A stretch of DNA of 64,000 nt from Ustilago trichophora (lineage: Eukaryota; Basidiomycota; Ustilaginomycetes; Ustilaginales; Ustilaginaceae). Location: NCBI GenBank assembly GCA_900323505.1, contig OOIN01000006.1, positions 1,426,001-1,490,000 on the forward strand, given 5' to 3'. The notes beneath the pieces were generated by a model. The model did no database searches and was not told where the DNA came from. It was given only the letters and a program-made list of their open reading frames with translations. Positions 18,892-29,161 of this stretch are shown piece by piece. The translations under genes and the position numbers were made by a program. Positions within the stretch are counted from its first letter, which is position 1. Each line of letters opens with the position of its first letter.

Positions 18892-21222
18892 ATGGCTCAG
18901 CCTACTGCCACCAACGTGGCCAACCCCACCCCCGACGCTGCTGCGCTTACAGCTAGCAACTACACCGTCGACAAGTCTCAGATCCCTCGTCCTTACAAGT
19001 GCCCGCTCTGTTCGCGTGCCTTTTACCGACTCGAACACCAGACCCGACACATTCGCACTCATACCGGCGAAAAACCCCACGTCTGCACACATCCCGGCTG
19101 CGAAAAGCGTTTCAGCCGAAGCGACGAACTCACCCGTCACGTCCGCATTCATGCAAACCCAAAGAAAGGTGGTGCTCACGCCGAGGACAAAAAGGCTACT
19201 TCTGCACGCAAGTCTGCCGCAAGCAGCTCTTCCAACCACAGCGCTGCTCCTGCCATCGCTTCCGCTTCCTCAAAACCCCCTCACGTCAACAATAGGACGC
19301 TTCGATGGCAGGTAGGCGACGATGAGGGTGATGACAGCGACTCGGATCGCGAACTCAGCCACGGCGCTCGTTCTGCTCGCAATGCTGAAATGTCGACCCT
19401 CGCTATGCTAGCCAGCGATGAGCTCCACGAGCTTCAGCGCGCAGAGCGAGAGGGTCGTCGGTCTGGTCCCCCTCACGCGTATCACCCTCACTATGCAGCG
19501 GACCACTATGCCGATCGTTACCAGAGCCAGAGCCATGGATCCAGCAGCTACGCTTACCCTCCTCCTCCCGCCTCGACCTCGTCGGAAAACACTCCTCCCG
19601 GATGCTCGCATGAGGACTGCCACCGCAAGTACAACGACCGAATCGCCTCGGCTATTTTGGCCCGTCCCTCGTCCAATCGCCATCCTGCCGAATGCGGCTA
19701 CTCACGCCCTTCGCATGGCTCTTACAACGGCAGCCATCCACCTCCCAGCCTCTACCGCTACTACCAGCAAGGTTCGCACCATGCTGCTGGTGGATGGACC
19801 TCCACCTCTTCCAGCGTGCCAAGCAGCGTCGAACACTCGCCCCGCTTCTCGCCAGACGATCACTTGCACACCGATGACTACGCCTCGGAATTCGAGCATA
19901 CCGCTTCCCTCAACGACGACTCCAAGCCTCGTCTACCTCTGGCAGCTCCTGCTCCCGCCTCGCACTCGGCGCACAGTCACTCACACTGGACACCCAGCAG
20001 CAGTCCCGTACTCGGTCCTCTCCGCAACATGAGCTTGCTCGGCGGCAACACCGTCCCCAACAGCCCCTATACTTCGCGCCCCGGCTCTCCTGTGCACCAC
20101 TCGCGTCACTCTCACCCTCACACTCACGGCCACTCGCCGCCCCACCATCACCACCACTCGCACGAGGGCCCCGCTCACCAGTCTGGTATGGGCCACCACG
20201 GCTCGCATCGACACCGATCTCATCCTTACATGGAGTCGTCGGCTCGATCCCGATCCCACCACCATCTCTCATCGCTCGGCATGGCTCCCGTCCAGCCTGC
20301 CATCCCTCCTAGCACTTCCGGTGAACGAAGCACCGCTGCCGAGCTCGACTCGCACGCCAGCGGCTCTGCATCCACCTCGGCATCTACCTCGCCAGCTCAG
20401 CCATCGCACATGCCTCCCAAGCTCTCACGAAGCCACAGCTTCGGCTCGCGCAGCAAGGGCATCCCTTCGCTCAACTCGAGCACCAGTCTCTCGGCCTATC
20501 ACTTGACTTCGGCGCATGGCCCATCTGCAGATGCCGAGCGTGGTGCCCGACGCACCAAGATTGAGGACATTCTCGATGGAGGTGTTGGAAGCCTCAAACC
20601 ACACTCGTCTCGATCGTCTTTTCCTCATCTGGTAGCCGATCCTTCCTCGAGGACGCTCCCACCTCCTTTCCCAGCAAGTGCCTCGCACAGGGACGGAAGC
20701 CACCATCCTCTGCCTGGACACCACCACTCGCATGCCTACAACTACCACCCTTACGGCGACCACAAGAAGAGCGCACGCAGCAGCTCGCGTTCTGCACCTG
20801 CTAGCAGGTCCGGTTCGCCGCATGCTTCGCCCACATTGCACCCTTTGCCCGGACTGCCTGCTGTCTCTTCCAGGTCGCACTCGCGCCAGAGCTCGATCGG
20901 CAACAGCTTTGCGACCAGCAACGGTCTTGCCAGCAGCGAGTCGAGCCCTACCAGCGTCTACTCGTCGATTCCCATGAGTGCGACCAACTCGCCCGCAGCG
21001 GGTATTGGCCCCCACTCGAGCAGTGGGTCGAGGAGCAAAAAGGGCCCTCTCTTTGGTATGACTCCCATCCACTCTGCGCAGCGGGAGCACGGCACTACTC
21101 TGCCTTCGCTGGGTCAGGCACTGTCACGCGAAGGTTCACCAATCAGCATGGTCCTCCCGCCTCCCATGAAGAGGATCCACTCGGAGGACATTGCTCCTGA
21201 AGTTGACATGTCGCCCGCTTAA
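18892..21222 (+). CDS. C2H2 zinc-finger repressor of the Mig1/CreA family
   Basis: 776 residues. Two adjacent C2H2 fingers lie at the N-terminus: Cys37, Cys40, His53, His57 and Cys65, Cys70, His83, His87, joined by the linker HTGEKPH. The helix residues RLEHQTR and RSDELTR are those of CreA/Mig1, which bind GC-rich SYGGRG-type sites and repress genes for alternative carbon sources when glucose is present. The rest is low-complexity (His-, Ser- and Pro-rich), with phospho-site-like SPxxSP patterns. Short motifs near the C-terminus ([25 protein letters not shown]) could be repression or kinase-docking segments. The start is preceded by a long pyrimidine-rich leader. Family identity is strong; target genes are unknown. 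Confidence 0.92.
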   Translation: MAQPTATNVANPTPDAAALTASNYTVDKSQIPRPYKCPLCSRAFYRLEHQTRHIRTHTGEKPHVCTHPGCEKRFSRSDELTRHVRIHANPKKGGAHAEDKKATSARKSAASSSSNHSAAPAIASASSKPPHVNNRTLRWQVGDDEGDDSDSDRELSHGARSARNAEMSTLAMLASDELHELQRAEREGRRSGPPHAYHPHYAADHYADRYQSQSHGSSSYAYPPPPASTSSENTPPGCSHEDCHRKYNDRIASAILARPSSNRHPAECGYSRPSHGSYNGSHPPPSLYRYYQQGSHHAAGGWTSTSSSVPSSVEHSPRFSPDDHLHTDDYASEFEHTASLNDDSKPRLPLAAPAPASHSAHSHSHWTPSSSPVLGPLRNMSLLGGNTVPNSPYTSRPGSPVHHSRHSHPHTHGHSPPHHHHHSHEGPAHQSGMGHHGSHRHRSHPYMESSARSRSHHHLSSLGMAPVQPAIPPSTSGERSTAAELDSHASGSASTSASTSPAQPSHMPPKLSRSHSFGSRSKGIPSLNSSTSLSAYHLTSAHGPSADAERGARRTKIEDILDGGVGSLKPHSSRSSFPHLVADPSSRTLPPPFPASASHRDGSHHPLPGHHHSHAYNYHPYGDHKKSARSSSRSAPASRSGSPHASPTLHPLPGLPAVSSRSHSRQSSIGNSFATSNGLASSESSPTSVYSSIPMSATNSPAAGIGPHSSSGSRSKKGPLFGMTPIHSAQREHGTTLPSLGQALSREGSPISMVLPPPMKRIHSEDIAPEVDMSPA

Positions 21223-21590
21223 AGCATAGGCTCTCTATATCCTTTCTTTCTCTCAGCATCCACACACCACTTTTTCCCCTCACAGTTTCCCGTCGCAAAA
21301 GTCGCATCGCGTTGTCACCTCCTCCCATAGATTTCCCAGTTGTCCTCTCCGTGTTTTTCTCGCATGATCGATCGCTGTCGCGTTTAATCTGTTGTTCTTC
21401 TGTCTATTTTGGCTGGATTTACAAGTGTGTGATTGTGTGAGTGCGTGCGAGTTGGAGAAGTTGGTGCAGATCTTATCAGATCATGTTCAGATCGGGCGAT
21501 TGTGGGACAAAGGAGGAAATGGGAATGGATAGGGTTGATTCAATGAGATCTTTTGAGAAAAGGTACAAGAAAATTGGCGGGACGGAAAAT
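21223..21590. other. Convergent 3' flanks
   Basis: About 370 bp between the 3' ends of the Mig1-type gene (plus) and the eIF3j gene (minus). T-rich sequence is present, as expected for 3' UTRs. No gene or clear element is seen. Confidence 0.5.
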
Positions 21591-21648
21591 TTACATGAAG
21601 TCGAGGTCGTCGTCGAGAGCTTCGTCTCCGTCTATGGTATCAGGTTGT

Positions 21649-21737
<89 letters not shown>

Positions 21738-23064
21738 GGGAAGGAGATGAGTCAGTGTGCTGTCTTGATTAGAGGATGAAGGGTGTGAGATTGGGCGCTG
21801 GCAGGAACTTACATGCGCGAGTGTCGATGCTATCATTACACCAACGTCAAACAAGGAAAGGAGCAAAAAGGGTCAAAGCCAATATTCCGTCAGTATCAGT
21901 CTAAATGGTCCTCTCTCATGTCTCTACTCGTCCTCGCTTCCTCTGTATAGAACTTGACAACTTACACATTCTTGGCACTGCTAGTGCCTACGGTTTTCGG
22001 CTTGGCAGCAGCGACCTTCTTCTGTCCACCACTCTTCTTGGCCTCCTTTTCAGCCTTGACCTTCTCCTCTGCGTAGGTCTTGAGCATGGTCGAAGTTTTC
22101 CTAATGTCGACGTCGCGCAAGGTGGAAGAGATGGCCTTGAAAAAGTGAGGCACAAAGTGCTTTTCGAAGCCTGGCTTGGAGGATTGCTTCTTGATGAGCT
22201 CGGTGAAGAGGCTGTCGCTGAAGGATTCCCAGTCTTCCTTGGAGGTCGGGTTGGCGGATTTCAGCTTGGAAAGGCCGTCTGTACGTCGAGTAAAGGTTAG
22301 GGGGTTGAGGTTGAAAAATTGAGACGACGTCAGTAAAAGACAAGGTCTTGGCCGGAGAGGAACTATCGGGATGAGGGCTGGTGCAAGGTCCGGGACTTAC
22401 CATCAGATAGCTTGGCAGTACCCAAAAGGTTGGCAGCGTTTTCTACATCGGATTTGAGCTGAGCCTCGCGCTCCATACGACGCTTGGCTATCGGATCCTC
22501 GAACAAATCTCTCTCGTCATCGTCCTCATCCTGTACAGCAAGCAAGCATGCAAATCGATCAGCAGGTCTGTCAGTATCTTGAGTACTCTGTCTTTGCTCG
22601 TGGTGCTGTAGTGGTGAGAGCACTTACGTCAAGACCTTGTTCGCGGCGCAAACGCTCTTCCTCCTCCTTCTCGGCAATCTTTTGCTTGACACTTTTCTTC
22701 TTGCGCGGAGGCAAGACGGCAGCGGTCTTGGGAGCTTCTGGCTCCGAGTCTTCCTCCTCCCAGTCGTCCTACCATCGCCAAAACAGGAAAGCGAAACGGG
22801 GATAGCATCGGGTCAGTCTATAACATGCACTCTGACATCGAGGGTGTAGTTTGCGAAGGATGATGGCGTACCTTGACTTCGTCTTCGACATCCTCGTCGT
22901 CGAACTTCTTACGGCCAGCAGCCGAAAGCTTGGGGGGAGGGGCCTGCTGCGGCTCGTCGTCGTTTTCTACATCCACGTTCAAATCGATCCAGTGGTCAGC
23001 ATCTCTTCAGGCAGCATGATGGATCGCTTGTAGGAGAGGTTCGGGACTTACCCCAGTCGCTCAT
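21591..23064 (-). CDS. HCR1: Translation initiation factor eIF3 subunit j, seven exons
   Basis: Spliced by hand on the minus strand. Exons: 23064-23052, 22966-22872, 22768-22628, 22530-22401, 22278-21966, 21829-21813 and 21631-21591, giving 750 nt and 249 residues. Every junction has GT-AG ends, with donors GTAAGT or GTACGC. The protein begins MSDWENDDEP, has the acidic DDWEEEDSE and basic RKKKSVKQKIAEKEEEE blocks, then LFEDPIAKRR, and SKEDWESFSDSLF with KPGFEKHFVPHFFKAI. It ends in an acidic tail closing DLDFM, like other eIF3j proteins. eIF3j binds the 40S subunit near the decoding site and aids eIF3 function. Exon 6 is only 17 nt. Without exons 6 and 7 the frame would stop in the intron directly after KNV, losing the conserved tail. 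The last intron contains a long CT repeat as its pyrimidine tract. Confidence 0.88.
21653..21734. repeat. (GA)n/(CT)n microsatellite within the last eIF3j intron
   Basis: About 80 bp of uninterrupted GA on the plus strand. On the transcribed minus strand it is a CT tract ending about 20 nt before the final acceptor (CATAG), so it serves as an extreme polypyrimidine tract for the last exon. Confidence 0.9.
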
Positions 23065-23470
23065 AGTGTGTAAGTATATGTAGTTCGGAGAGTTGTATGA
23101 GTTGGTGATGATGAGGTTGAGTTGAGGGTAAGTTTCTTCTGGCTTCGATTCAAGATTGTGCCAGGAAGCGCAGGTTGGTGTGCGTTTGAGCTGAAATTTA
23201 ATTTACGCGATTACTGTAAAGTCACTAACACTGAAAGGAAGGATTGCGAATCATCTCTCATCGGGAGCTCGATCGGCGATATACCTTCACGTTTCTTCTC
23301 TTTCTCATCAGCACAGCATAGATGTGAGTCCAAGGTGGTCTGGTCTACATCGACTCAAAGAACAGGTACAATTGCATATTGTGGTGCGTGGTGCCTAGTG
23401 TGAGTGTGTGTTGTATATGTGTAGGGTGACTAAAGGTACACGCTCCCAGGCGAGCGGCTCTGAACAAATC
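23065..23470. promoter_or_regulatory. eIF3j upstream region and histidine kinase 3' flank
   Basis: 406 bp. The left part should carry the eIF3j promoter and the right part the 3' UTR of the histidine kinase gene, both on the minus strand. TACTGTA occurs at 23212-23218, about 150 bp upstream of the eIF3j ATG. No TATA box is clear. Confidence 0.45.
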
Positions 23471-25684
23471 CTAATCCTGCCTCTTCTCCTTGCCAATCTC
23501 TTCAAACGCCTTCTTCCAGTCGGCCAGGTCCATCTTGAGCTGTCTCATCTGAAGAGGCTTTGTAAACCAGGCATCCATCCCGCACTCCAATCCTCTCTGC
23601 TGGTGGAATCGATCGGATAACGCTGTCACTGCCACAATCCTGAACCTCGACCTGTCCCCCTCTGCTTCGCCGAGTGCGTCAGTCACATGCTTGCGCATCA
23701 GCTGGCACGCTTCGAAACCCATCATTCCGGGCATGTTGATATCCAACAAAGTCACGGCGGGCAGATGCTTCTTGAACTTCTCGACCGCCTCAACGCCATC
23801 GACGGCTTCGTGGAACTCGATCTTGCTCTGGCGAAGCATGGTGGTGAGGATGCGCATGTTGAGCGGGTTGTCTTCGCAGCAGAGAACGCTGAATTTAGGT
23901 TTCTTGTGCGATGAGGGTGGATCAAGGGGAGGCGGAGTCGAGTTGTCGGTCGAGACCGGTGGTGTGATCGACGGTGGGCTTGGAGGTGGCTGGATGCGCG
24001 GTTTCGGTCGGGGTGCACGAAGCACTTCGTCCATGGCATCGGGCGACACAACCAAGTCAGCCAGCTTATCGCCGCTCGGGAGGGAGGATCCTCGATCGCG
24101 ATTCTCCTGTTCCTGTTCGCCAACGAGCGACATTCTACGCGGGGTGAGGTCTTTGGTCTCTTCTTTTTGCGCCGCATCTTCCGAGGACTGTGCGAGCTCG
24201 GCACGCTCGGCGAGAGGTGTACCTGACCCCTCTGACAGCACCTCACCCGGCTTGTCTGGGTTGACTGGAGCCGTATAGCCCAAATGCCCGTGCTTCTGTC
24301 TCACCGTCTCGTTCGCCGTTCTTGTGTCTTCGCTGCCCTCTTGCTCAGCAAGTCGCAACAAATTCGCAAAACATCTTGGCCCAAACGGCTTCCTCGTCAC
24401 GAAAGTCGGTCTCCTGCTGCCGTTCTTGAAGGCCGCATATTCGATCCCTGCATCTTCGTGCGCCTGCAACACGCCGATCTTGACACCTGGTTTGGTTTGT
24501 GCGAGGATTGCGTCCACTCCACCCTCGACTTCGGCGCACACTTCTTCCGGAAGTAGTAAAAAGTCGGCGTCCTGAATGTGCGATGTGCAGTAGAGATTGC
24601 CAAAGGTGGCGAGTTGAGCAGAAATGACTTGGGCAAGACGCTGCAGACCGGGACCTTCAAAGCCGTAGAGATACATGAGTTGGTCGGATTTTGAAGGTGG
24701 TGCTGGGGTCACGAAGCGTTCGGGAAGGCTCTGTACGGGGATCTTGACCGTGACAATAGTGCCACGGCCTTTGTCGCTCGAGACGTGCATGGCGCCACCC
24801 ATGCGACGGACGATGGTGGAGCAGAGGGTGACCGAGAGACCGGCGCCTGCTTTGAAGTTGTCTGCTTTGACAAAAGGTTCGAATAGGCGATGGGAGAGAA
24901 AGTGCTCGGTCATGCCCTCGCCCGAGTCCTCGACGACGAGGTCGACAAAATGTTGGTCGGACTGCGTTGGCGATGCGGATGGAGGAAAAGAAACATCGTC
25001 TTCGAATGCGGGTGAAGTGGCTACTGATGGAGACAGCGAGACTTCGACGAAGCCTTCTGTAGTGAAGCGGAGTGCGTTGGAGATGAGCTTGTGCGCGAGT
25101 TTTCGAACTAGCTTTGTCGAGACGACCGTCTTCCATCCTCGCAGACTGGTATCTGTCTGCAAGATGAGCTCTGGCGGTGGTGGCAGTCTTGCATCGTCAC
25201 CATCCTCGGCTCGGATCTGGCGCACCTGTGCATTCCACGCCTCAGACGCAACTGTATCTAACAAATCACCTAGATCGACGGGCTCCTCGGGGAACACTTC
25301 ATGCTCCTCCTCGGCCTCCCTTGCATGTATCGTTTCGGCAGCAAAGTCTCGAAAGTCATCCAAGACATTTTGCAGCCTCTCGCTCAATCCGGCAAGACTC
25401 TCCATCTTGATGAGAAGCGATCTCCGAGCAGCCTTGTCCTGTATTGGTGCTGCTCGCAGCTCTGTACGCAGATCCTCGACCAGACCGAGAAGGCCGTGGA
25501 CGGGTGTACGCAGCTCATGCTGAACCTGCTGGATGAGCTGGATGTGCGCTTGGTCGACTGCGGCGCTCATAGTATGCGGAGAGACCTGTTCGCCAAGTTC
25601 GCCCTGGGAATGCTTGAGTGCGGCTTGGTTGGGATCGTTGAGACGCTGCGAGAAAGGCGCCCGTTGCGCGGCAGCCATGCTCAA
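23471..25684 (-). CDS. Hybrid histidine kinase without a visible sensor domain
   Basis: 737 residues. The kinase core starts close to the N-terminus: the H box HELRTPV with phospho-accepting His56, the N box KLISNALRFT, the G1 box EDSGEGM and the G2 region GAGLSVTLCSTIVRRMGGAM. A linker of about 250 residues leads to a receiver domain (about 602-720) with the acidic pair CCEDNPLNM, phospho-acceptor Asp648 in LLDINMPG, Thr687 in VTAL and Lys709 in FTKPL. It should pass phosphate from His56 to Asp648 and on to a histidine phosphotransfer protein such as Ypd1, in stress or development signalling. There is no transmembrane segment, PAS, GAF or HAMP-type region before the H box, so it looks cytosolic, or a 5' exon is missing. 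Met39 is an alternative start. Confidence 0.88.
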   Translation of the reverse strand: MSMAAAQRAPFSQRLNDPNQAALKHSQGELGEQVSPHTMSAAVDQAHIQLIQQVQHELRTPVHGLLGLVEDLRTELRAAPIQDKAARRSLLIKMESLAGLSERLQNVLDDFRDFAAETIHAREAEEEHEVFPEEPVDLGDLLDTVASEAWNAQVRQIRAEDGDDARLPPPPELILQTDTSLRGWKTVVSTKLVRKLAHKLISNALRFTTEGFVEVSLSPSVATSPAFEDDVSFPPSASPTQSDQHFVDLVVEDSGEGMTEHFLSHRLFEPFVKADNFKAGAGLSVTLCSTIVRRMGGAMHVSSDKGRGTIVTVKIPVQSLPERFVTPAPPSKSDQLMYLYGFEGPGLQRLAQVISAQLATFGNLYCTSHIQDADFLLLPEEVCAEVEGGVDAILAQTKPGVKIGVLQAHEDAGIEYAAFKNGSRRPTFVTRKPFGPRCFANLLRLAEQEGSEDTRTANETVRQKHGHLGYTAPVNPDKPGEVLSEGSGTPLAERAELAQSSEDAAQKEETKDLTPRRMSLVGEQEQENRDRGSSLPSGDKLADLVVSPDAMDEVLRAPRPKPRIQPPPSPPSITPPVSTDNSTPPPLDPPSSHKKPKFSVLCCEDNPLNMRILTTMLRQSKIEFHEAVDGVEAVEKFKKHLPAVTLLDINMPGMMGFEACQLMRKHVTDALGEAEGDRSRFRIVAVTALSDRFHQQRGLECGMDAWFTKPLQMRQLKMDLADWKKAFEEIGKEKRQD

Positions 25685-25973
25685 CGACGTTTCAGAGATG
25701 TTAGGACTGGTGTATCAGGTTGTGCTGTTTGGCATCATGAGTGGAAAGGGTGATGCAGGAAGGTATGCTGGCGATGTTGAGTGATGGTAAGGGAGGGCGT
25801 GGTAGGGAAAGGTAAGAGCGGGACAGTTTAGAGTGTGGATGCCTCGGGCTGGGTTGATTGTCGTTGTGGTTCGCATATCATTTGAATCGATACAGTAGAA
25901 GCGAGTCAAAGTGTTCGGCTAGGGCATGCCTCTGTGTTGTCAAACTGAGCACGACTTTATGTTGGCGTACAAG

Positions 25974-26028
<55 letters not shown>

Positions 26029-26529
26029 CAAAAATCTATCCCGATGCTGTGCAATCCCTTCAAACGCCGCAATTTCACTCTTCAGTAGTCTAGGCTGTGT
26101 GAACTTGCTTTTCATCCTTTGACGACGTCGATCTCGGGCAGATCTAGTCTCTGATAAGCCGTCCTCTGGCTTCTTGTCTAGCAGGTAGTGTCTCGTCGTA
26201 CGGTGGATCATGATCGCAGCGCTTGGTCACTTGCGAGCACAGAGTTGTGCTTGGTGCAGCATTCCATTGTGCTGGAGTACGTACCATGGTGCATATGCTG
26301 CCGTGTTGACAGCCTGAACGCCGGTAACAATGACAGATTTTAGGCGGCCGTCGGAGATGTTATACCGCCTTTATCAACAAACAATAATGCTCAGCTCAGC
26401 TTCTTTCGGCGTCTCTGTTCCGACGTTGTGGAGGAAAGCAAAGGAGAAGGGTCCGTTCACACACACCAACTCGTTCCACTGCGGCCTCTTTCATATTGCC
26501 GCATTCATCGTCTTGCAAGAGCAAGCACC
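25685..26529. promoter_or_regulatory. Divergent intergenic region with (TC)n repeat
   Basis: 845 bp between the divergent histidine kinase and F-box genes. It contains TACAGTA at 25891-25897 and a (TC)n run at 25977-26025. An upstream in-frame ATG for the F-box gene exists at 26428, but the 34 residues it adds do not look like the family. Confidence 0.5.
25977..26025. repeat. (CT)n microsatellite, 49 bp
   Basis: A perfect CT dinucleotide run about 290 bp upstream of the histidine kinase ATG. Confidence 0.92.
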
Positions 26530-29004
26530 ATGGATCAGCGCAACACTGTACCTTTAATACCTCCACATGCAGCAGTAGCAGCGGCGGAGGACGATGCTGT
26601 TGAAGGAAGCTCAGGTCCTTCCACGCCATTTGCCGGTCAGAGCGGAGCTCAGACACCGTTGGAAGCTTCCAACGGATCTCTCACACCGCAGCGCCCGCTT
26701 CTAGTCAACGACGAGCTGGAACGATTCCGTTCAGAGTGGAAGAAGGAGGTCGAATCCAGAGGTTATGCCACATACGCTCAGCCGCCGGCTGCTGCTTCCT
26801 CGGCTTTGGCCTCCACCAGCAACCCAGCTCAGGTTAAGCACACGAGGACGCCCAATGCGCATCAAGCTTTGTCATCGAAAGCAACGCAAAATACTCAGCC
26901 TGGAGTAGATGCTGCTACAAATGCAGCTGATTCGAATGGCCAAGACGACGAGCAGGCCGATGAGGACCAAGACCTGTCGCTTCATTCAGAAGATTCTTCG
27001 CTCCCCTTTCCAGAAGCAGAGATCTACGCTCCGGCCGCGTTCAAGTACTCGAAGGGCGCCCACAAGATCCCTCGTCCTGATACACAGCAGCCTCGGCACG
27101 ATCTACCTGCACCGCTCATTGCGGCAGAGTACCACCCACCACCACTTTCCTCTTCCGGACATGTCGATGGCACGCCATTATCACCGACGAGCTCGGCGGC
27201 TAATGGTGTCTCCCATGCGCTCAGGGACCGCATTCGAGCCTCGGCCGCTCCAAATAGCTCTGGCACCTCACCTTCTCGAACTTTGGCACCCAAGCAGCAG
27301 ATCCCAACCGACGCCGAAGCGTCCGGCCCATCCTCGACACCAGCGCCGTCACGCGCACCGCGCATCATGGCGACACCCAACGCTCCCGCCAATGCGAGTG
27401 AAGCAACTCAAGCCGGTATGCGCAGTGCCGTGGAAGCCTACGTGCATGCTGTAGAGATGGAGCGCAGCGGACAGCTGGACGAGGCGCTTCTCTCCTATCG
27501 CCGGGCTTTTAAGCTCAATAGCAATGCCGATCGGCTATACCACCGAGCTCACTTGCTTTTGACCGATCCAGCGCTGGCGAACACATCAACGCAGCAAAAC
27601 GACGCATTGCTATCGAGTCCAGCGATCGCAGACAAGGTCCGCAAGGCGCTCGACTTTGACGATCATCGCTATGTAGCAATCAAAGAGAGGCAGGTCAAGG
27701 AGGCCGAGGCTCGTGCCAGGGGAGAGACGTACGATGGGCCAGAGACAAAGCAAGCTACGACAGCAGGGGCTGAGGCACAGGCCGGAGAGAAGCCTATGAA
27801 GCTGACTGAATCACGTCCGGACGAGCTTGCGCGGCTATTGGACAGTCTGTCGATAGAGGGAGGTGGGGAGAGAGACTTTGGAATGGTAACGTTTCAGCCG
27901 GAAGACGAGGAGAAGGAGATGCCTATTGCCAGGCTGCCAGATGAAGTTCTGCTGCATATACTCAGGATGGTCATCGCGCCGAGAGGAAGGAGAGGTGCTA
28001 AGGTCGTCAAGCCAAAGCCTACACCGGAAGAGCAGGCGGCTATGGAGGCTGCCACCGCTGCATTGACGGGACGTGGGGCCAAGACGACTGCGGCTAAGAT
28101 TGAGGCCCAAAAGGCAAACAAGGCGGGCGCTTCGGTGAACGGTGTCAAGGCCGACGGTGCTGTCCCCCTACCTTCCACGGGCTCCAAAGAAGAGCCCGCA
28201 ACCAGTGTCGAAGCTTCAGCAAGCACAGGTAAGACCGACAGAGAGAAAGCCCCAGAAAGCAGCGTCGGCGTCCTCATGCGCAAGCAACCTCTCGGTATCG
28301 GCGTCGTTCTTGGTGGCGCCGACTGGCAGTCGCTCGAAATCCTCGGTCGCACCTGCTGGAAGTTCCGACTTCTCACCAAGTCCCCCTCCCTTTGGCGGGA
28401 GATTGTCCGCGAGACCTACTACCCGCCCATCCTCGATCCCACTCTCACCCTGTCCACTCTATATGAGCGGCATCACTCGGACTGGCGAACAGCATTTATC
28501 AACCAGCCTCGTGTCCGTCTCAACGGTTGCTACATCGCTGCGTGCCATTACGCCCGTCCCGGTCTCAGCGAAGACGCCTGGGTTCGCGTCATCCACGTCG
28601 TTGAGTTTTACCGTTCAATCCGGTTCCTCCCCGACGGGACGGCGCTTTCGCTCCTCACCACTGACCCACCTTCCGAGACTGTTCGCAAGCTCGAGCCAGC
28701 ACTCAAGGCAAAGGGGTTCTCCAGGGGAAGATGGGAACTGTTCGAAGAAGGTCTCGAGGACGACGAAGAGGAAGGAAGGCCAAGGGGCCCCAAGGTTGTG
28801 GTGGAGGATTTGAGGGACAAGAGCATGCAAAAGTACGCGTTTAGGATGGTGTTTGGGTTGCGAAGTACCACGAGGGGGCGGTGGAACAAGTTGGATTTGT
28901 TGGAGTACTACAGTGTCAACTTGACAAATGGTGAGGTGCTGCCGCTGCCTCAGAAACATTCAAGGCCGTTCCACTTTTCTAGAGTCATCGCATATGGCGT
29001 ATAG
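26530..29004 (+). CDS. F-box protein of the FBXO9/Hrt3 type
   Basis: 824 residues from MDQRNTV. After about 290 low-complexity residues there is a TPR/MIT-like helical repeat (AVEAYVHAVEMERSG, near 300-335). The F-box begins near 471 with ARLPDEVLLHILRMV and is then interrupted by about 110 Ala/Lys/Ser-rich residues. It resumes near 597 with WQSLEILGRTCWKFRLL and LWREIVRETYY. The C-terminal domain has the FBXO9 signature wording: VVEFYRSIRFLPDGTALSLL, GRWELFEEG, a run on about YAFRMVFGLRSTTRGRWNKL, and HFSRVIAYGV at the end. FBXO9/Hrt3 proteins are SCF ubiquitin-ligase receptors. It is convergent with DML1, 157 bp away. The split F-box is the odd feature; no intron is needed because the insert is in frame. 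Confidence 0.87.
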   Translation: MDQRNTVPLIPPHAAVAAAEDDAVEGSSGPSTPFAGQSGAQTPLEASNGSLTPQRPLLVNDELERFRSEWKKEVESRGYATYAQPPAAASSALASTSNPAQVKHTRTPNAHQALSSKATQNTQPGVDAATNAADSNGQDDEQADEDQDLSLHSEDSSLPFPEAEIYAPAAFKYSKGAHKIPRPDTQQPRHDLPAPLIAAEYHPPPLSSSGHVDGTPLSPTSSAANGVSHALRDRIRASAAPNSSGTSPSRTLAPKQQIPTDAEASGPSSTPAPSRAPRIMATPNAPANASEATQAGMRSAVEAYVHAVEMERSGQLDEALLSYRRAFKLNSNADRLYHRAHLLLTDPALANTSTQQNDALLSSPAIADKVRKALDFDDHRYVAIKERQVKEAEARARGETYDGPETKQATTAGAEAQAGEKPMKLTESRPDELARLLDSLSIEGGGERDFGMVTFQPEDEEKEMPIARLPDEVLLHILRMVIAPRGRRGAKVVKPKPTPEEQAAMEAATAALTGRGAKTTAAKIEAQKANKAGASVNGVKADGAVPLPSTGSKEEPATSVEASASTGKTDREKAPESSVGVLMRKQPLGIGVVLGGADWQSLEILGRTCWKFRLLTKSPSLWREIVRETYYPPILDPTLTLSTLYERHHSDWRTAFINQPRVRLNGCYIAACHYARPGLSEDAWVRVIHVVEFYRSIRFLPDGTALSLLTTDPPSETVRKLEPALKAKGFSRGRWELFEEGLEDDEEEGRPRGPKVVVEDLRDKSMQKYAFRMVFGLRSTTRGRWNKLDLLEYYSVNLTNGEVLPLPQKHSRPFHFSRVIAYGV

Positions 29005-29161
29005 CGCTTGCGATCTCACTCGTCTAATCAATACACACTTTGCCGCGATGGCGAATTCACTTCCACGCTTTGTGCATGGATCAAAAGATCGAAAAGAGAG
29101 GATGCTCTCGTCGTCATGCTGTGATTGTCGATCAGCGTGTGAATCCTAAATGCGAAACAAG

